Shown here: piece by piece, positions 16,552 to 25,536 of the stretch
How positions within the stretch are numbered: the first letter of the stretch is position 1
Layout: every line of letters begins with the position of its first letter
Source of the DNA: Acidobacteriota bacterium
GTDB lineage: Bacteria; Acidobacteriota; Thermoanaerobaculia; Multivoradales; J023
DNA: 64,000 bases
Direction of reading: 5' to 3'
NCBI GenBank assembly: GCA_029263315.1
Contig: JAJCXR010000033.1
Location: 1-64,000 of the forward strand
The notes under the pieces: model-generated
Databases searched by the model: none
Told to the model about the DNA's origin: nothing
What the model saw: the letters and a program-made list of their open reading frames with translations, nothing else
Position numbers and translations under genes: made by a program

Positions 16552-18972
16552 ATGAACCGTTTCCCAGCGGGCTGCGCCGTGGCGGCAGCTCTTTTCTTGA
16601 CCACATTCTGTGCCGTTCCAGGCTCGGCGCAGGAAACCACAGCACCGGAAGTCAGCCCGGACGAAACCTTCGGCGAGGAGGTGACCGTCACCGCCCGCAA
16701 GCGGGAGGAGAATTTGCAGGACGTGCCGTTTTCCGTAGTTGCGCCGACGGAAGAAATTCTCCGCGAGCGCGGCGCCCAGAATTTGGAGGATGTTTCCGCC
16801 AACGTCGCCGGATTCAGTGTCCAGAACCTCGGCCCTGGCCAGAGCCAAGTGGCCATGCGCGGTGTTTCGGCAGGACAGATCGTCCGCGATCAGCCGGGTG
16901 TCAAAGAGCAGGTGGGTGTCTACCTCGACGAATCGGTCATTTCCCTCTCCCTGTTCACACCGGACATCGACCTCTTCGACATGTCCCGGGTCGAGGTATT
17001 GCGCGGCCCCCAGGGCACCCTGTTCGGCTCCGGTTCCCTATCGGGCACGGTGCGCTACATCACTAACCAGCCGCAGCTGGGGGTCAGTGAGTCGGTGGGC
17101 GAATTCAGCATCGACTCCGTCGATGGCGGCGATTTCGGCGGCTCCGCCAAGTTCGCAGGCAATGTGCCCATGGGGGACCACAGCGCCCTGCGCATCGCCG
17201 CCTACTACACCAGCTTTGGTGGTTTCATCGATGCCGTGCAGCCGGATCTCAGGGTCAACGAAAACGTCAACAGCGGTGAGCGGGCCGGGGTGCGTATGTC
17301 GATGCGTTTCGAGCCCAGCGACAAGCTGACCATCACGCCCCGGGTCATCTACCAAGAGATCGACATGGACGGCTGGAACCGGATCGACGCCTACAACATC
17401 CTGGGCAATCCCTTCACTACCACGCGGCCGGCGGTCAGCTTGGGAGAGCGCGAGCAATACACCCAAGTGGAGGAGCCCTTCAGCGACGAATTCCTGCTCG
17501 TCGACCTCAACATCGAGTACGACTTCGGCGCCGTCGCCTTGACCTCGATCACCTCCTACACCGACCGCGATGTCCTGGTGGTGCGCGACGCCACCGCCTT
17601 GACCGCCAGCATCACCGGCGGCTCCTTGGCCCTGCCGGAGAATGTCTACACCATCGATGGTCCCCTCGACGACGGCACCACGGCCGAGGTCTTGACCCAA
17701 GAGCTCCGCCTCTCCGGCGGCAACGATCGGCTCGATTGGGTGACCGGCATCTTCTACAGCACCACCGAGCGTGACTACGACCAGAGCCTCTTCGTGGACG
17801 GCTTCCAGGCCGCCACCATGCTGCCGACCCAAGGCCTGCGGGCTCCTGTGGATGTGCTGTTTTTCTCCGACCTCGACTACGATCTGGACCAGACGGCGGT
17901 GTTCGCCGAGCTCACCTACGCCGTCAACGATCGCCTCGACCTCACCGGCGGCTTGCGCTATTACGACTTCGAGGAAGAGCGGACGCAGGTCTTCGACGGC
18001 ATCTTCGGCAACGGTGCCACCGGCACCTCGCTGGTACAAACCGCCGGCTCCACCTCCGCCGATGGTTTTGCGCCGCGTTTCATCGCCAGCTTCGCAGCCA
18101 CCGACAACACTACCCTCAACGCTCAGGTGTCGAAGGGTTTCCGCCTCGGCGGTATCAACGATCCGCTCAATGTGCCGTTGTGCACGCCGCAGGATCTGAT
18201 CACCTTCGGCGGTCTCAGCAACTGGGATGACGAGGAGCTGTGGAACTATGAGATCGGCTCCAAATCGACCATCATGGGGGGGCGCGGCAGCTTCAATATC
18301 GCCGCCTTCTACATGGACATCAGCGATCTACAGGCCACCGTCACCGCCGGTTCCTGCTCGTCGCGGGTGGTATTCAACGTGCCGGAAGCCCGCAGCACCG
18401 GCATCGAGCTGGAGTATGCGGCGCAGCTCACCAACTTCTTCGACGTCGCCCTGTCCGCCTCCTATGTCGACGCCGAGTTGCGCTCCACCCTTACCTCCAC
18501 CGACGCCAACGGCGACGTCAGCGTCGTGGCGGGCATCGAGAAGGGGGCGCGTCTGCCCACCGTCCCCGAGCTCCAGGTGTCGGCCGCCGCCACCTACCGC
18601 TGGGAGATGCAAGAGGGTTGGGCCGGCTACTTGACCGGCACCTACCAACACGTGGGTTCCCGCTTCACACAAATCGGTGATCAAGCGGCGGGTTTCGGTT
18701 CGGTGAATCTGTTGGCCTTCAGCCCCGCCGATATCGGTGGGCCGTTGACCGCCGACACCTTTAACTTCAATCCCGAGCTGCCGTCCTATGATCTGGTCAA
18801 CCTGCGCTTGGGATTCCTCAACGAGCGCTGGGAAGTGGCCCTGTTCGTCAAGAACGTCACCGACGAGATCGCCTTCCTGTCCCTGGATCAGGAGCGCGGT
18901 ACCTTGGCTCGGGTCAGCTACCTGACCAACCAACCCCGCACCTACGGCGTGTCGACGCGTATCACTTTCTGA
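16552..18972 (+). CDS. TonB-dependent outer-membrane receptor
   Basis: 806 residues from ATG 16552 (preceded by AGGGGG); an in-frame start 24 codons upstream would spoil the signal peptide. Signal peptide (MNRFPAGCAVAAALFLTTFC...GSAQ), then a TonB box-like EEVTVTARKREENLQDVPFS and a plug domain (about 55-165, with VEVLRGPQGTLFGSGSLSG). A long beta-barrel follows and ends in an aromatic-terminated strand (YGVSTRITF), as outer-membrane barrels do. The KREENLQDVP type is common in sphingomonad and Shewanella-like uptake receptors. The ligand is unknown. It is a single gene closed by a strong terminator. Confidence 0.95.
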   Translation: MNRFPAGCAVAAALFLTTFCAVPGSAQETTAPEVSPDETFGEEVTVTARKREENLQDVPFSVVAPTEEILRERGAQNLEDVSANVAGFSVQNLGPGQSQVAMRGVSAGQIVRDQPGVKEQVGVYLDESVISLSLFTPDIDLFDMSRVEVLRGPQGTLFGSGSLSGTVRYITNQPQLGVSESVGEFSIDSVDGGDFGGSAKFAGNVPMGDHSALRIAAYYTSFGGFIDAVQPDLRVNENVNSGERAGVRMSMRFEPSDKLTITPRVIYQEIDMDGWNRIDAYNILGNPFTTTRPAVSLGEREQYTQVEEPFSDEFLLVDLNIEYDFGAVALTSITSYTDRDVLVVRDATALTASITGGSLALPENVYTIDGPLDDGTTAEVLTQELRLSGGNDRLDWVTGIFYSTTERDYDQSLFVDGFQAATMLPTQGLRAPVDVLFFSDLDYDLDQTAVFAELTYAVNDRLDLTGGLRYYDFEEERTQVFDGIFGNGATGTSLVQTAGSTSADGFAPRFIASFAATDNTTLNAQVSKGFRLGGINDPLNVPLCTPQDLITFGGLSNWDDEELWNYEIGSKSTIMGGRGSFNIAAFYMDISDLQATVTAGSCSSRVVFNVPEARSTGIELEYAAQLTNFFDVALSASYVDAELRSTLTSTDANGDVSVVAGIEKGARLPTVPELQVSAAATYRWEMQEGWAGYLTGTYQHVGSRFTQIGDQAAGFGSVNLLAFSPADIGGPLTADTFNFNPELPSYDLVNLRLGFLNERWEVALFVKNVTDEIAFLSLDQERGTLARVSYLTNQPRTYGVSTRITF

Positions 18973-18998
18973 AACGCTGTCGGCTGAGCCTACGATAG

Positions 18999-19037
18999 GA
19001 AATGCCCTCTCCGAGAATTCGGGGAGGGCATTTCTTT
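18999..19037 (+). terminator. Rho-independent terminator of the TonB-dependent receptor gene
   Basis: GAAATGCCCTCTCC (from 18999) pairs with GGGGAGGGCATTTC (to 19034) over 14 positions with one G-T wobble, loop GAGAATTC, followed by TTTT. It starts 26 bases after the receptor stop codon. This is the clearest intrinsic terminator in the window. Confidence 0.88.
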
Positions 19038-19198
19038 TGGGCCTAGGGCAGTGTCCGGGAGGATCCGTCGGCTCGCCGTCGAGTCGATCCGGGTCTATTC
19101 GGGGCGAACAAATCTGCTAGCGTCAGCTGGCTATGGGAAAGCGCCAATATTCGCCAATACATCTTCATTTCGCTTCCAACAGCTCTGCGAGGGCTTCC

Positions 19199-19645
19199 AT
19201 GGTGAGCCTAGCCTGGGTGTTTCGAGGCCCAGGTCGGGCCTTCAGCCTTCTGGCACTGAGCTGGCTGCTCGCTTGTTCAGGCCATGGAGCGACTGACACG
19301 CCGAAGCTCCGCATCGAAGTCCTCTCGGTCGCCCCTTCCCCATTGAAGGGTCAAGTCGAGGTGACGTTGGAGCTGGTCAACAACGAGCGCTTCGCCGTCG
19401 TCTACCCGGGGCTGAGCGGGGATAAGGTTTTCGCCTGGTTCGAACGCCATACTTGGAGAGGCTGGAGGGTTCCTGGCTTCGTCTGTGACAGTGACCTTCG
19501 GCGTCACGAGTTGGAAGCGGGTGGTCGTCGCAGATTCACCATGAACCTGCCCGACCGCGGCACCTATCGAGTCGTGCTTCAAACGGACTGGAATGGCACC
19601 ATGGTCAGCCGGCCGATTCGCCATGGGGTGTTGTTTGGGAATTGA
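19199..19645 (+). CDS. Small lipoprotein, unknown function
   Basis: 148 residues from ATG 19199 (GAGGG upstream); a longer in-frame start at 19133 would place 22 polar residues before the signal. The lipobox LLAC gives a mature N-terminus at a Cys near residue 26 (ALSWLLACSGHG). The mature part looks like a single Ig-like beta-sandwich (VTLELVNNERFAVVYPGLSGDKVFAWFE and RGTYRVVLQTDW). No family recognised. Single gene. Confidence 0.72.
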   Translation: MVSLAWVFRGPGRAFSLLALSWLLACSGHGATDTPKLRIEVLSVAPSPLKGQVEVTLELVNNERFAVVYPGLSGDKVFAWFERHTWRGWRVPGFVCDSDLRRHELEAGGRRRFTMNLPDRGTYRVVLQTDWNGTMVSRPIRHGVLFGN

Positions 19646-19928
19646 GGGTTTCGTCGATCACGGCCCACAGAGTGGCCACGGCAGGCGCCGACCTGTGGTC
19701 GAAACCTCGACGCTCTCCTCGTTGGAGCTCTTGCGATGCCCCCAGGGCTTCTGAGCTCGCCAGGTCTTCCCCGACGCTCCTAGGCTTGTGGCGGGAATAC
19801 TTGCCTTACCGGGGAAAAACCAACGAGTATCCAGCGTTGTACTAGCTCAAACACGGTAGCCCCGGCGCGGCGTCAGGGGGGGGCCGCCCAGGGCCCCTCC
19901 CGCCCCGCATCGTTCTATTGGACGGGAA

Positions 19929-20315
19929 CTAGCTGGGGCACGACATGCAGCCGCCGTCATCGATCAGCACGCAGTTGATCCTGGTCAGCTGGCCGTTGCA
20001 GTAGGCGCATGAGCAGCTGTAGGTGCAAGTGCAGCCGAAGCCCAATCCCGGCTCCTGGTAGGTGCAGGTGAAGGGGGTGGAGCAGTGGGGCCCGAACCCA
20101 GCGAGGACCTTCGAGTCTTCGCCGGTGACTTCGGCGACGCTGCATTCCGGGGTGCCCTCGGTTGCCGTCTCCGCCGTGTCCTCGGTCTCCGTGGCCTCGG
20201 CTGTGACTTCAGCTATTTCTTTGACGGGATCTGCCTGAACAGCCGTCTCAGATCCAGACACCAGGGTTGCGGAAACCAAGACGAGCCAGCAGAACATCAA
20301 CGTCGCTTTCTTCAT
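19929..20315 (-). CDS. Small exported Cys-rich protein, unknown
   Basis: 128 residues from ATG 20315 (GAGGAGA four bases upstream). Signal peptide MKKATLMFCWLVLVSATLVSGS, then an acidic Glu/Thr/Ala-rich spacer (about 25-55) and a C-terminal half with eleven Cys, including GCTCTYSCSCAYC and GGCMSC. The dense Cys pattern suggests a disulfide-locked miniprotein or metal-binding domain. An acidic leader and Cys-rich core also resemble some precursor peptides, but no maturation gene is adjacent, so that is not claimed. Confidence 0.7.
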   Translation of the reverse strand: MKKATLMFCWLVLVSATLVSGSETAVQADPVKEIAEVTAEATETEDTAETATEGTPECSVAEVTGEDSKVLAGFGPHCSTPFTCTYQEPGLGFGCTCTYSCSCAYCNGQLTRINCVLIDDGGCMSCPS

Positions 20316-20642
20316 GCGATCTCTCCTCAAGATTTAGAGACATTCGTAACCACCGATCACGATCGGCGGACTTCAAGAGCCCGTTGCGGAGCTCGACTGC
20401 ACGGGTTCAGATTTGTCAGCAAGATTAGTCGAACCGTCCCATGGTGTAAAGGGCAGCTGACAGGATGACGCCGCAAAGGACCGGGCGCAGCGGTCGTCGG
20501 GCGGGGTATCATGGCTTCCTTCGAGATGGTGTGTCAGTGTTAATCAAGCCCGGTGATGCAACGCGCTCGTCGATGCGTGCGCCGAAGGATCGGCTCGGCG
20601 AGCACGTCGCCCGACCTGACGATCCGGGGCAAACTAGAATGC
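20316..20642. other. Divergent intergenic region
   Basis: About 327 bases between the divergently read Cys-rich protein and the Ser/Thr kinase. It should hold both promoters; I see no clear -35/-10 or -24/-12 element. The kinase start is uncertain within a short duplication: AGAATGCATGGTG occurs at 20637 and again at 20659, giving candidate ATGs at 20643 and 20661. Confidence 0.4.
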
Positions 20643-23012
20643 ATGGTGGGGCGACTCAGAATGCATGGTGACGAACAGCCTTTGCTTCCAGAGAACGAGG
20701 GGTGCGGGGCGTTGTCGGCGCTTCCCTACCAACTCGGTCCCTACCGCCTCGAACGGGTTCTCGGTCGGGGCGGTATGGGCATCGTCTATGCCGCCTACGA
20801 CCAACGCCTCGAACGCCTGGTCGCGGTGAAGCGAATATTGACCGGCAAAGATGATTCGAATCGTCGACGGCGCCTGCGCCGTGAGGCGCGGACCATCGCG
20901 CAGCTCTCCCATCCGGTCATCATTCAGGTCTTTGATCTGATCGAGGACGACGATGGCGATTGGATCGTCATGGAGCATGTCGAGGGCACGCCGCTGGCTC
21001 GCCTGCTCCGATGCGGCCTGCTCGATGTCGACCTGGCGCTCAAGTATGGGGTGCAGATTGCCGAAGGGCTGGCTGCGGCACACCAACTCGGGATCGTGCA
21101 TCGCGATCTCAAGACCGAGAACGTCATGATCTTGCCCGATGACCGGGTCAAGATCCTCGACTTCGGTATCGCCAAACAGCTCGATTATGCCGACCAGAAG
21201 CCGACCGAGCGGGCTCTGTCGAAACCCGGCGAGGTGATGGGCACTAGCCGAGCCATGGCTCCCGAGCAAGCACGCGGGCTGGGGGTCAGCCCACGCTCGG
21301 ATCTTTTTTCCTTCGGAGTCCTGCTCTACGAGATGCTCACCGGGGTATCCCCCTTCCGGGCGAAGTCTTCTGTCAAAACGCTGACGCGGATTGTCACTCA
21401 CCAACCAAGGCCCGTCGATGAGCTCGAGGCCGACGTGCCGCGGGAGCTGGCGGAGCTCGTGGAACGCCTGTTGCGCAAGGTGCCGGAGCTGCGACCGGCG
21501 AGTGCCGGTGAGGTGGTGCAGGAGCTCTTTGAGCTGATCGAGGCACGGGGCACCAGAAGCCGCGATCAACCGTCGGCCAGCGCGGGGGATGAAGAGGCGA
21601 CGGTGATGGCCACGGAGTTGCTTACCCATTTACCGGCGGCTCTTCCGGACGATACATCCGATCATGTGGGAGATCCTGGCTTCAGGTTGTTGGGGCTTCC
21701 GGGGCGATCCTTGTCTTGGATCGCCGGGTTGGTTGCCGTCGTCGCCACCGTGGCCCTGGCATCGGTTGTTCGGGCGCCGCAGACACATGGGCCAGAGACC
21801 GGGGTCGCCGTCAAGGGTTCGGCCCTCGACGATCCATTGCGGCTCTACGAAGAGGGCATGCAAGCCCTCTGGCGGATCGATCGGCCGGACAACGTCGACC
21901 ATGCGATCGCAATTTTCCTCGGCTTGATCGAGGGCGACGGCGAGTCCGCCGCAGCCCATGCCGGTCTGGCCCGAGCCTACTGGGAAAAGTCCCGCAACGC
22001 CTCGGCCGGTGGCGATCCAGTGTTCCTCGACCAGGCTTTGGCGGTGGCGCGGGAGGGCGTCCGTCTCGACGCCTACCTGGCCGATGCCCGGGCTAGCCTC
22101 GGGTTGGTGCTCTACGCCAAGGGAAGTTACGACGCGGCCTCTAACGAGCTCGAGCTGGCCCTCGAGCTCGACCCCACCCAAGCCGATGCGCACTACGGAC
22201 TTGCCAAGTTAGCGGAGATCCAGGGCCGCCCGGAGGATGCCGAGCAGCGCTACCGCCAGGCCACAGTGCTTCGGCCGGAACCTCCTTATTTCGACGCCCT
22301 GGGCTCCTTTCTCTACGATCACGGGCGCTACGACGATGCCGAGGTGGCGTTTCTCCAGAGTCTCGAAATCGCCCCGGACAACATCCATGCCCTGCGCAAC
22401 CTGGGGAGTATCTACTACACCCTAGGCCGCGTCGACGAAGCTGCGGTGAAGCTTCAATCGGCGTTGAAGATTCGCCCGGACGCCTCATTGTTTTCCAATC
22501 TCGGAACGATTTTCTTCAGCCGTGGTCTCTACTCCAAAGCCGCCACCGCCTTCGAAGATGCGCTGCGTATGGATGGCGCGGCGAATCGGTATATTTTCTG
22601 GCTCAACCTGGCCGATGCCTATCGCCAAATTCCCGGAAAAGAAGCTGCTGCCAAGCAGAGCTACCAGCGGGCTATTCAAATGCTCGACGACATGATCGCC
22701 ACGGCTCCCACCAACGTTCGCATGGTGAGCCGTCGAGCGCTGGCCCGCATTCGGGCCGGCGACCGGGCCGGAGCCCGGGAAGACATCGTCCAGTTGCGAC
22801 AATCCGGGACCGGTGGCGATCTGTATTCGCTCTTTCGCATGGCCGTCGCCGAAGAGTTGTACGGTGAGAGAGAGGAGGCCTTGGCCAGTCTAGAACGGGC
22901 CTTACGCTCTGGTTTCTCTCTCGCCGAGGTCAGGCATGAGCCGGACCTACAAAATTTGCGCACCGATCTTCGATTTCATTACCTTTTGGTGGCCCTCGAC
23001 GAGGCCCCATAG
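20643..23012 (+). CDS. Membrane Ser/Thr protein kinase with C-terminal TPR domain
   Basis: 789 residues from ATG 20643 (20661 also possible). A Hanks-type kinase domain (about 25-290) carries the G-loop GRGGMG, the ATP lysine in VAVKRIL, HRDLKTEN, DFGIAK and APEQARG, so it should be active. A single transmembrane helix (about residues 360-380, SWIAGLVAVVATVALASVV) separates it from an outside region with at least six TPR units (ARASLGLVLYAKGSYDAASNE, ALRNLGSIYYTLGRVDEAA, SLFSNLGTIFFSRGLYSKAA). This layout is common in Acidobacteriota and myxobacteria: the TPRs sense or bind a partner outside, and the kinase signals inside. The neighbouring FHA-like activator is a plausible partner. Confidence 0.93.
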   Translation: MVGRLRMHGDEQPLLPENEGCGALSALPYQLGPYRLERVLGRGGMGIVYAAYDQRLERLVAVKRILTGKDDSNRRRRLRREARTIAQLSHPVIIQVFDLIEDDDGDWIVMEHVEGTPLARLLRCGLLDVDLALKYGVQIAEGLAAAHQLGIVHRDLKTENVMILPDDRVKILDFGIAKQLDYADQKPTERALSKPGEVMGTSRAMAPEQARGLGVSPRSDLFSFGVLLYEMLTGVSPFRAKSSVKTLTRIVTHQPRPVDELEADVPRELAELVERLLRKVPELRPASAGEVVQELFELIEARGTRSRDQPSASAGDEEATVMATELLTHLPAALPDDTSDHVGDPGFRLLGLPGRSLSWIAGLVAVVATVALASVVRAPQTHGPETGVAVKGSALDDPLRLYEEGMQALWRIDRPDNVDHAIAIFLGLIEGDGESAAAHAGLARAYWEKSRNASAGGDPVFLDQALAVAREGVRLDAYLADARASLGLVLYAKGSYDAASNELELALELDPTQADAHYGLAKLAEIQGRPEDAEQRYRQATVLRPEPPYFDALGSFLYDHGRYDDAEVAFLQSLEIAPDNIHALRNLGSIYYTLGRVDEAAVKLQSALKIRPDASLFSNLGTIFFSRGLYSKAATAFEDALRMDGAANRYIFWLNLADAYRQIPGKEAAAKQSYQRAIQMLDDMIATAPTNVRMVSRRALARIRAGDRAGAREDIVQLRQSGTGGDLYSLFRMAVAEELYGEREEALASLERALRSGFSLAEVRHEPDLQNLRTDLRFHYLLVALDEAP

Positions 23013-23033
23013 AGCTCGCTCGATGTCGGCAAC

Positions 23034-23660
23034 CTAGGAGCTGCCTTTGCCGCCACTGCCATCGCCTTCGTTGTCGGTCTCGCTGACGATCATCTCCGGA
23101 TCGAAGACGTAGTGGTTGACCCAGCCCTCACGCACCATCTTGAGGACCATGGTCAGCTCAAAGGCCCGAAAACTTTTGCTGGCGGTGCCTTCGATGAGCT
23201 TGGCGAAGCGAAGGGTTTGGAGATTCTCTCCGGCGATGTTTAGGCCGACCAGATCCCAGGTCGGTAGCAGATGGGCCGAATCCGCACTGAAGACAGGGCT
23301 CGCTTGATCCTCCAGGCGGTCGGAGAGCCGCCATTCGACCACGGTTTCGGTGAAGGGGTCGGCCGGGCGGCCGGTCATGGGATTGTTGAAATAGAGGTGG
23401 GCCAAAACTAGTTTTGGATAATCAGGCTCATGCGACGGTACCCGGAGGCGACTGATGTCCACTAGCCTGAAGGAGATTTCGTCGTCGAAGCTCAATCGGG
23501 AGTACCAGGCCGGTTTGGCGTGCTGATGATCGCCCCCCGTCACATCGATCAGCGCATTCTGTAGTGGAAAAATGCGCATATTTGGGTTGGTCTGCGGCAC
23601 CGGCGCCGCATATAGATTGATTCCGACCTCGAGGCGAAACTTCTTGCTCTCAGATGCCAT
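23034..23660 (-). CDS. Protein of unknown function under a sigma-54-type promoter
   Basis: 208 residues from ATG 23660 (GGAG upstream). No signal peptide or membrane segment, so probably cytoplasmic. It looks beta-rich with scattered aromatic residues; the C-terminus is a Gly/Ser/acidic tail (ETDNEGDGSGGKGSS). I do not recognise it. A -24/-12 element lies 44 bases upstream. It is divergent from the sigma-54 activator gene and convergent with the kinase gene, with 21 bases between stops. Its promoter and position suggest it belongs with 25537-26193 as a target of that activator. Confidence 0.75.
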   Translation of the reverse strand: MASESKKFRLEVGINLYAAPVPQTNPNMRIFPLQNALIDVTGGDHQHAKPAWYSRLSFDDEISFRLVDISRLRVPSHEPDYPKLVLAHLYFNNPMTGRPADPFTETVVEWRLSDRLEDQASPVFSADSAHLLPTWDLVGLNIAGENLQTLRFAKLIEGTASKSFRAFELTMVLKMVREGWVNHYVFDPEMIVSETDNEGDGSGGKGSS

Positions 23661-23703
23661 CGTGGGCTCCTTGGTGTTGTCAACTTGGATACCGAGCTGT
23701 CAT

Positions 23704-23719
23704 AGCAAGCACCGTACCA
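23704..23719 (-). promoter_or_regulatory. Sigma-54 (-24/-12) promoter for gene 23034-23660
   Basis: The minus strand reads TGGTACGGTGCTTGCT, matching TGGCACG-N4-TTGCW at every informative position except the third base pair of the -24 box. GG and GC are ten bases apart as required. The GC element is 44 bases from the start codon, leaving room for a short leader. It lies in the intergenic region shared with a sigma-54 activator gene. Confidence 0.72.
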
Positions 23720-23778
23720 AGCTGTGGTGCCACTGGCGGTCGATGGATTGTCAGCCCCGGCGGCGAGAAGGCACCCAC

Positions 23779-23839
23779 CTCGACGAAGCTCGACGAAAGC
23801 CCGGGCAAACTCGACGAAGCTCGACAAAGCTCGACCAAG
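23779..23839 (+). repeat. Helically phased 10-base direct repeats upstream of the sigma-54 activator
   Basis: Five copies of CTCGACNAAR start at 23779, 23789, 23810, 23820 and 23830, spaced 10, 21, 10 and 10 bases, so they fall on one face of the helix. They lie 14 to 74 bases before the activator start codon and about 60-135 bases upstream of the divergent -24/-12 promoter, where enhancer sites for a sigma-54 activator would be expected. A binding-site role is an inference. Confidence 0.55.
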
Positions 23840-23852
23840 TAGAATCCGGTCG

Positions 23853-25427
23853 ATGAGCCGTCCACGATCTACGATAGACGACCCCACTGGGACCCAGGCG
23901 CCCACTCAGACTGGAAGCACGGGATGGAACGCCGTGGCGAGCACCTTGCGGCTGCATGGCCTGACGGTGCTCTACCATCCGGATCTCGATCGTATCGGCG
24001 AGCGTACAGCGCTGGATGGCCTGGTTGGCGGCAGGGAAGTGCTCTTGTCGCGTCATGTCCCCGAGCTCGCGGCTCCTGGTGCCGAGCTTTGTCGTCCCCT
24101 CGCCGATGTACGTTTGAGTCGTAGGCCCATCGTGCTTCGCCGCAACCGCGGCGGAGTTACCATTGACCGGCGCCACAGTCGCACCCGCTTGGTTGTTGAT
24201 GGTCAGGAGGTCGAGACCCAGGTGTCGGTGCCAGGCGAAGACCTCGTCGACGGCGTTGTCCTGCTGCTCGGTGGCCGCATCGTCTTGTTGCTGCACCTTC
24301 TGGATCCGGTGGCTGATACCGAGACGCCCAAATTCAGTATGGTGGGTGATAGCCCGGCGATGGCACAACTGCGACGGGATGTCGTGCGGACGGCCGACCT
24401 GCGAATCCCGATCCTGTTGCGCGGTGAATCCGGAACCGGCAAGGAGTTGGTGGCACGGGCGATCCACGATGCTGGACCGCGGCGCCAAAAACCCTTCGTG
24501 GCGGTCAACATGGCGGCTTTGCCGCCGAGCCTGGCTGCCGCCGAGCTTTTCGGGGCCGAGCGTGGCGCTTACACCGGCGCTGACCGGCGCCGTGCGGGGC
24601 ACTTCGAGCGCGCCCACGGCGGCACACTTTTTCTCGACGAGGTCGGCGAAACACCGGTCGAGGTGCAGGCTCTGCTGCTGCGGACCCTAGAGACAGGGGA
24701 GGTTCAGCCGGTCGGAGGTGGCAAAGCCAACCGTCTGGACGTGCGTATTCTATCGGCCACCGATGCCGACTTGGAATCGGCGATCGACGCCAAGCGTTTC
24801 CGCGGTCCACTCCTGCACCGCCTCGGGGGTTATGTTCTACGATTGCCGCCTTTGCGCCAACGTCGTGAGGATTTCGGCCGACTTTTCGTCTTCTTCCTGC
24901 GCCGTGAGCTCGAGTCCCTGGGCAAAAGTCATCTCCTGAGACCGCGTCCTCGCCCGTGGCTGCCGGCATCGCTGGTGGCCCGGCTGGCGGCCTGGTATTG
25001 GCCCGGCAACGTCCGCCAGCTGGCCAACGTTGTCCGTCAGTTGGTGATCGCCAATCGCGACGCCGATCCGGCGACGCGTTTCGACGAGATCGAGGGACTC
25101 CTTTCCACGACGTCGTCCCTAAGCAGCACGGTGGTCCCGCAAATACCCCGCAGGCAAGCCGCCGAGCTGCGCGAAAGCGATGTCGTCGCAGCTCTCAGAG
25201 CTCACCGGTTTCGTCCGTCTGCCGCGGCCGATGCCCTCGGTATTCCACGCTCGTCGATTTATGACCTGATGGGCAGAATCCCCGGTCTGCGCAAGGCTTC
25301 GGAGCTCACCCGCGAGGAGATCGATGAGGCCCACGACCGTGTTGGCCCAAGCCTTGAGTCGGTGGCGGCCGAGCTGGAGGTCTCGCTCCGGGCTCTACGC
25401 CGTCGCCTCGGTCAACTCGAGCCCTGA
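23853..25427 (+). CDS. FHA-like domain sigma-54-dependent transcriptional activator
   Basis: 524 residues from ATG 23853 (weak ribosome site). Residues about 45-160 look like a divergent FHA domain (VRLSRRPIVL...DRRHSRTRLVVDG...LVDGVVLLLGGRIVLLLHLL). A central AAA+ domain has Walker A GESGTGKE, the sigma-54 contact loop GAYTGA (usual GAFTGA), Walker B GGTLFLDEVGE and WPGNVRQLANV. A Fis-type HTH follows (ADALGIPRSSIYDLMGRI) and a second HTH-like segment ends the protein. FHA domains bind phosphothreonine, so a Ser/Thr kinase, such as the TPR kinase 840 bp upstream, could control it; that is inference. It probably activates the two -24/-12 promoters that flank it. Confidence 0.9.
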   Translation: MSRPRSTIDDPTGTQAPTQTGSTGWNAVASTLRLHGLTVLYHPDLDRIGERTALDGLVGGREVLLSRHVPELAAPGAELCRPLADVRLSRRPIVLRRNRGGVTIDRRHSRTRLVVDGQEVETQVSVPGEDLVDGVVLLLGGRIVLLLHLLDPVADTETPKFSMVGDSPAMAQLRRDVVRTADLRIPILLRGESGTGKELVARAIHDAGPRRQKPFVAVNMAALPPSLAAAELFGAERGAYTGADRRRAGHFERAHGGTLFLDEVGETPVEVQALLLRTLETGEVQPVGGGKANRLDVRILSATDADLESAIDAKRFRGPLLHRLGGYVLRLPPLRQRREDFGRLFVFFLRRELESLGKSHLLRPRPRPWLPASLVARLAAWYWPGNVRQLANVVRQLVIANRDADPATRFDEIEGLLSTTSSLSSTVVPQIPRRQAAELRESDVVAALRAHRFRPSAAADALGIPRSSIYDLMGRIPGLRKASELTREEIDEAHDRVGPSLESVAAELEVSLRALRRRLGQLEP

Positions 25428-25475
25428 CCGTCTTTCGGATTCTGTAACTAAAGAATTATTGCGACGTTCCGGAGC

Positions 25476-25491
25476 TGGCATGGGAGTTGCT
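25476..25491 (+). promoter_or_regulatory. Sigma-54 (-24/-12) promoter for gene 25537-26193
   Basis: TGGCATGGGAGTTGCT fits TGGCACG-N4-TTGCW with one mismatch and correct ten-base spacing between GG and GC. It begins 49 bases after the stop of the sigma-54 activator and ends 46 bases before the start codon at 25537. The same distance is seen at the divergent gene 23034-23660. Confidence 0.8.
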
Positions 25492-25536
25492 GTAGGGGCT
25501 GTGGAAGTTCGATAAACACCCACAAGGAGACCTCAC

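Noticed and set aside
24451..24466. Further sigma-54 promoter (TGGCACG) inside the activator gene
   Set aside because: No TTGC at the required ten-base spacing, and it lies inside coding sequence.
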